64,000 bases of DNA from Roseococcus sp. GTDB lineage: Bacteria; Pseudomonadota; Alphaproteobacteria; Acetobacterales; Acetobacteraceae. The position numbers were made by a program, and so were the translations under genes. The stretch is taken from assembly GCA_026414745.1 (NCBI GenBank), contig JAOAIK010000017.1, forward strand, positions 60,724 through 124,723. Direction: 5' to 3'. The notes beneath the pieces are model-generated. The model saw only the letters and a list, made by a program, of their open reading frames with translations. It did not search any database and was not told the origin of the DNA. This document shows, piece after piece, positions 61,045-64,000 of this stretch. Numbering within the stretch: the first letter of the stretch is position 1; each line of letters begins with the position of its first letter.

Positions 61045-63471
61045 TCAGGCGGGTTCGCGCGCGGGCTCGACCGCGGCCCGGGCGGTCCGGGCGGCGCGCA
61101 GCGCGCGCCAGATGGCGGCGGGCGTCATCGGCAGGGCATCAAGGGCGACGCCGAGCGGGGCGAGCGCGTCGTTCAGCGCGCTCGCGATCGCCGCCGGCCC
61201 GCCCAGATAGCCGGCCTCGCCCGAGCCCTTCTGGCCGAACTCGGTCAGCGGCGAGGGGGTGCAGTGGTCCACGATGGTGATGGGCGGCACCTCCATCGCG
61301 GACGGAAGGAGATAGTCCATGAAGGAGCCGGAGAGGAGCTGCCCGTCGGGCGAATAGGCGAACTTCTCCATCAGCGCCGCGCCGATGCCGTGCGCGACGC
61401 CGCCATAGGTCATGCCGTGCACCACATCGGGGCTGATCATCACGCCGCAGTCGTGGCCCACCACATAGCGGTGCAGCGCGACCTTGCCCGTCTCCGGGTC
61501 GATGCTGGCCAGCACCACATGCGCCTCGAAGGAGTGGCAGGGATACATCTGGATCCGGCCATCGGGTGTGGGCAGGGATCCGCCGGTGGGCACCTCCCAG
61601 ACGAAGCTCTCCTGCAGGCCGGGCTCCATGCCCGGCGGAAGGTTGTGGAACTCGCGGTGCGCGATCTCGACGAGCCGCGCCCAGGAGAGGGCGCGCTCCG
61701 GCGCCTCGCGGGGCACGGCCGCGCCGTCCTGCCACTCCAACGCCTCCTCGGGCAGGCCGAGGTTGTGGGCGGCGATGCGCAGCAGCCTGGTGCGGATGCG
61801 CTTGGCCGCGCCGGCAGCCGCGCCGCCCAGCATGATCGCCATGCGGCTGCCCACCGGGCTGTTCGAGGGCAGGGCGGAGAGGGAATCGGCGTGGATGACG
61901 CGGATCGAGTCCGGGTCGCGCTGCAGCACCTCGCCCACCACGGTGGAGACCAGCGTCTCATGCGCCTGGCCGGAGGAGGAGGTGGCCATGATCGCCGTCA
62001 CCGCCCCGTTCAGGTCAACCCGGATCAGGCAGGAATCCATCCAGGTCGTGGTGGTGTTCTTCGGGTTGAACAGCGGCTCGAAGGAGGAGTTGCCGCCTGA
62101 GGGCTCGAGGCAGGTGGAGATGCCGATGCCGGCGAGCTTTCCCTCGGCGCGCAGCGCCTCGCGCTGGCGCAGCAGCGCCTCATAGGGGGCGGCGGCGAGC
62201 GCCTTGTCCAGCACCCGCGCGTAGTCGCCGGAATCGTAGAGCGTCCCTGAGGGAATGAGATAGGGGAAGCGGTCGGGCGGGATCAGGTTGCGCCGCCGGA
62301 TCTCGATCCGATCGAGGCCGAGGACGCGCGCGATGCGGTCGAGGCCCGTCTCGATCGCGTAGTTGGTTGGGGACTGGCCGAAGCCGCGCACCGCCTCCTG
62401 CGGCGTCTTGTTCGTCAGCACCGAGATCGCCTCATAGGCGACGCCGCGGATGGTGTAGGGCCCGACGATGGCGCCCACCGGCTTGCCGAGCTGGAAGGGC
62501 GAGCGGCCGGCATAGGCGCCCACATCGTCCAGCGCGCGCATGCGCATGGCGCGGATCACGCCCTCGCCGTCGAAGCCGAGGGTGACGTCGAAGATGCGGT
62601 CCGGGCCCTGCATGTCGCCGCCGCGCATGTTCTCGAGCCGGTCCTCGAGGAAGCGGACGGGCCGGCCGAGCCGGCGCGCCAGGTATCCGACCAGAATGGC
62701 ATGCTTGAGGCCGCGCTTGACGCCGTAGGAGCCGCCCACGTCCACGTCGAAATGCACGCGCACCGCATTGCCCGGAAGGCGCAGGCAGCGCGCCAGCAGA
62801 TCGGGGAACTTCGGCATCTGGATCGAGGCCCAGACGTCGAGCAGCCCCGTCGCGTCGTTCCACTGCGCGGTGCAGACGAAGGTCTCGATCGGCACGGTGG
62901 CGGACCGCCCCCAGCGCACGCGGTAGGAGAGGCGATGCGCCGCGGCCGCCATCTCCTCTTCGACGGGGCCCCAGACGAACTCGCGCCGGAAGAGAAGGTT
63001 GGAGCCATGCGCCGGATGCACGAGCGGCGCATCCGGGGCCAGCGCGGCCTCGGGGTCCACGACATGCGGCAGGGGGTCGTAGTCCACCTCGACGAGCTCG
63101 GCCGCATCCTCGGCCAGGGCGCGGCTCTCGGCCACCACCGCCGCGACCCATTCCCCGGCGTAGCGCACCACGCCGCGGGCGAGCGGGAAGCGCCGCACCT
63201 CCGGCGCATCCACGCCGGGCAGCATGGGCTCGATCTCGGGCTGCAGCTCCTCTCCGGTCAGGACGGCCTGCACGCCCGGCAGGGCGAGCGCGGCCGAGGC
63301 ATCGAGCCGGGCGATGCGCGCGCTCGCATGCGGGCTGGCGACGATGGCGACGTGCAACAGGCCGGGCAGGGCGATATCGGCGGCAAAGCGCCCCTGGCCG
63401 GTGACGAAGCGGCGGTGTTCCACCGCGCGGCGGCGGCGGCCGATGTAGCGGAAGGGCGGCGCCTCAGACAT
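61045..63471 (-). CDS. Molybdenum hydroxylase large subunit (CoxL/XDH family)
   Basis: 808-residue molybdopterin-binding subunit of the xanthine oxidase family. The N-terminal domain starts IGRRRRAVEHRRFVTGQGRF; cofactor-binding segments VDVGGSYGVKRGLK (about 242-255) and EAVRGFGQSPTNYAIETGLD (about 361-380) follow; the conserved catalytic Glu is Glu752 in GQKGSGEAGYLG. It lacks the CO dehydrogenase active-site loop with the Cys-Ser-Phe-Arg motif, so it is not a form I CO dehydrogenase. It would hydroxylate a C-H bond of an aromatic, N-heterocyclic or aldehyde substrate. The start overlaps the CoxS-type gene by 8 bases. Confidence 0.93.
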   Translation of the reverse strand: MSEAPPFRYIGRRRRAVEHRRFVTGQGRFAADIALPGLLHVAIVASPHASARIARLDASAALALPGVQAVLTGEELQPEIEPMLPGVDAPEVRRFPLARGVVRYAGEWVAAVVAESRALAEDAAELVEVDYDPLPHVVDPEAALAPDAPLVHPAHGSNLLFRREFVWGPVEEEMAAAAHRLSYRVRWGRSATVPIETFVCTAQWNDATGLLDVWASIQMPKFPDLLARCLRLPGNAVRVHFDVDVGGSYGVKRGLKHAILVGYLARRLGRPVRFLEDRLENMRGGDMQGPDRIFDVTLGFDGEGVIRAMRMRALDDVGAYAGRSPFQLGKPVGAIVGPYTIRGVAYEAISVLTNKTPQEAVRGFGQSPTNYAIETGLDRIARVLGLDRIEIRRRNLIPPDRFPYLIPSGTLYDSGDYARVLDKALAAAPYEALLRQREALRAEGKLAGIGISTCLEPSGGNSSFEPLFNPKNTTTTWMDSCLIRVDLNGAVTAIMATSSSGQAHETLVSTVVGEVLQRDPDSIRVIHADSLSALPSNSPVGSRMAIMLGGAAAGAAKRIRTRLLRIAAHNLGLPEEALEWQDGAAVPREAPERALSWARLVEIAHREFHNLPPGMEPGLQESFVWEVPTGGSLPTPDGRIQMYPCHSFEAHVVLASIDPETGKVALHRYVVGHDCGVMISPDVVHGMTYGGVAHGIGAALMEKFAYSPDGQLLSGSFMDYLLPSAMEVPPITIVDHCTPSPLTEFGQKGSGEAGYLGGPAAIASALNDALAPLGVALDALPMTPAAIWRALRAARTARAAVEPAREPA

Positions 63472-63958
63472 GCGCTACCTCCTGGCCAGAGGCGAGCATC
63501 ACCGCCTCCACGATCTGCTGGTAGCCGGTGCAGCGGCAGAGATTGCCGGCGATCGCCTCGCGGATCTCCGCCTCGCTGGGGCGGGGAGTGCGGGAGAGCA
63601 GATCGTGGCAGGCGATGAGCATCCCCGGCGTGCAGTAGCCGCATTGCAGCGCGTGCGCCTCGCAGAAGGCGTCCTGCAGACGCGAGAGCGCACCGCGCGC
63701 GGGCGCGAGCCCCTCGACGGTGGTCACCGACAGGCCATCCGCCTGCACGGCGAAGAGGCAGCAGGCGCGCACCGCCTCCCCCTCCAGCAGCACCGAGCAG
63801 GCACCGCAGATGCCGTGCTCGCAGCCGACATGGGTGCCAGTGAGGCCGAGATGGTCGCGCAGGAAGTCGACCAGCGTGGTGCGCGGTTCGACCACGGCGC
63901 GGCGCGGTGTGCCGTCGACGATGATCTCGACCGGGATCGGTTCCGGCTTCGGCGTCAT
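63464..63958 (-). CDS. 2Fe-2S subunit of molybdenum hydroxylase (CoxS family)
   Basis: 164-residue small subunit with two [2Fe-2S] clusters. Plant-type cluster ligands are Cys46, Cys51, Cys54 and Cys66 ([12 protein letters not shown]), and the all-helical C-terminal domain holds Cys106, Cys109 (CGYC), Cys141 and Cys143 (CRC). It shuttles electrons from the molybdenum site to the FAD subunit. The ATG at 63958 gives the expected N-terminus before the beta-grasp fold; GAGGGAGG lies upstream. The stop overlaps the CoxL-type start. Confidence 0.95.
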   Translation of the reverse strand: MTPKPEPIPVEIIVDGTPRRAVVEPRTTLVDFLRDHLGLTGTHVGCEHGICGACSVLLEGEAVRACCLFAVQADGLSVTTVEGLAPARGALSRLQDAFCEAHALQCGYCTPGMLIACHDLLSRTPRPSEAEIREAIAGNLCRCTGYQQIVEAVMLASGQEVAHV

Positions 63959-63972
63959 GGGGCATTCCTCCC

Positions 63973-64000
63973 TCAGGCCGCGGCGCGGGCCGGCGCCGCG
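63973..64000 (-). CDS. C-terminal codons of an upstream gene (possibly the FAD subunit)
   Basis: A TGA stop lies at 63975-63973 and the frame reads back to the window edge as about eight codons, AAPARAAA. This would be the end of a gene in the same orientation, 14 bases before the CoxS-type start. By analogy with coxMSL-type clusters it may be the FAD-binding CoxM-type subunit, but eight codons do not show this. Confidence 0.3.

Overview
The window is very GC-rich, almost fully coding DNA with many GTG starts and stop/start overlaps. No tRNA, rRNA, CRISPR array, transposase or phage gene was seen. The gene content (expanded Bug/TctC binding proteins, several peptide-type and one branched-chain amino acid-type ABC importer, acyl-CoA enzymes, CoxL/CoxS molybdenum hydroxylase, hydantoinase) fits a heterotrophic alphaproteobacterium, most likely an Acetobacteraceae/Roseomonas-like soil or water organism. 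That assignment is inference from gene content and base composition. No gene-free stretch exceeds 300 bases; the longest is about 230 bases at 53379-53609.

Layout. (1) 1-3550: the end of a BASS-like transporter, then a UvrD/PcrA helicase and prmA. (2) 12234-3529, minus: a tightly coupled operon of peptide-type ABC importer (binding protein, two permeases, fused double ATPase) followed by hyuA and hyuB, which suggests import and ATP-dependent ring opening of a hydantoin- or oxoproline-like compound. (3) 33532-12353, minus: two overlapping regulator genes (IclR, TetR), then a run of about 19.5 kb that reads like one uptake-and-degradation island. It holds livK-livH-livM-[SDR]-livG-livF, a TPP-dependent dehydrogenase (E1alpha, E1beta, E2), crotonases, two acyl-CoA dehydrogenases (one frameshifted), an acyl-CoA ligase, a MmgE/PrpD protein, and a block of crotonase / Cys-less thiolase-like protein / DUF35 / MaoC / MaoC / crotonase, ending in a Bug protein. 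A third acyl-CoA dehydrogenase (33666-34835) is divergent from the regulators.

(4) 34851-43504, minus: a second dpp/opp-type ABC importer, an M20 amidohydrolase, crcB and rarA. (5) 43541-47477, plus: four Bug/TctC binding proteins in tandem without TctA or TctB. (6) 47623-51706, minus: a TerB-like protein, two exported metallo-beta-lactamase-fold paralogues and a cyclic amidohydrolase. (7) 51837-59259, plus: a PrpD-type dehydratase, gpmI (possibly leaderless), gshB, a hybrid histidine kinase and a LysR regulator. (8) 59272-64000, minus: Bug protein, divergent crotonase, CoxL-type and CoxS-type hydroxylase subunits, and the last codons of a further gene.

How it works together. The clearest theme is scavenging of organic acids and amides: importers sit next to the enzymes that would process their cargo. 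The most notable candidate is the 33.5-12.3 kb island, where an importer, ligase, dehydrogenases, hydratases and an Ltp2-like aldolase/DUF35/MaoC block are translationally coupled. Its substrate cannot be named from sequence. A recurring promoter pattern (TTGRCN, 17-18 bases, TAGCCT or similar) precedes several of the transcription units.
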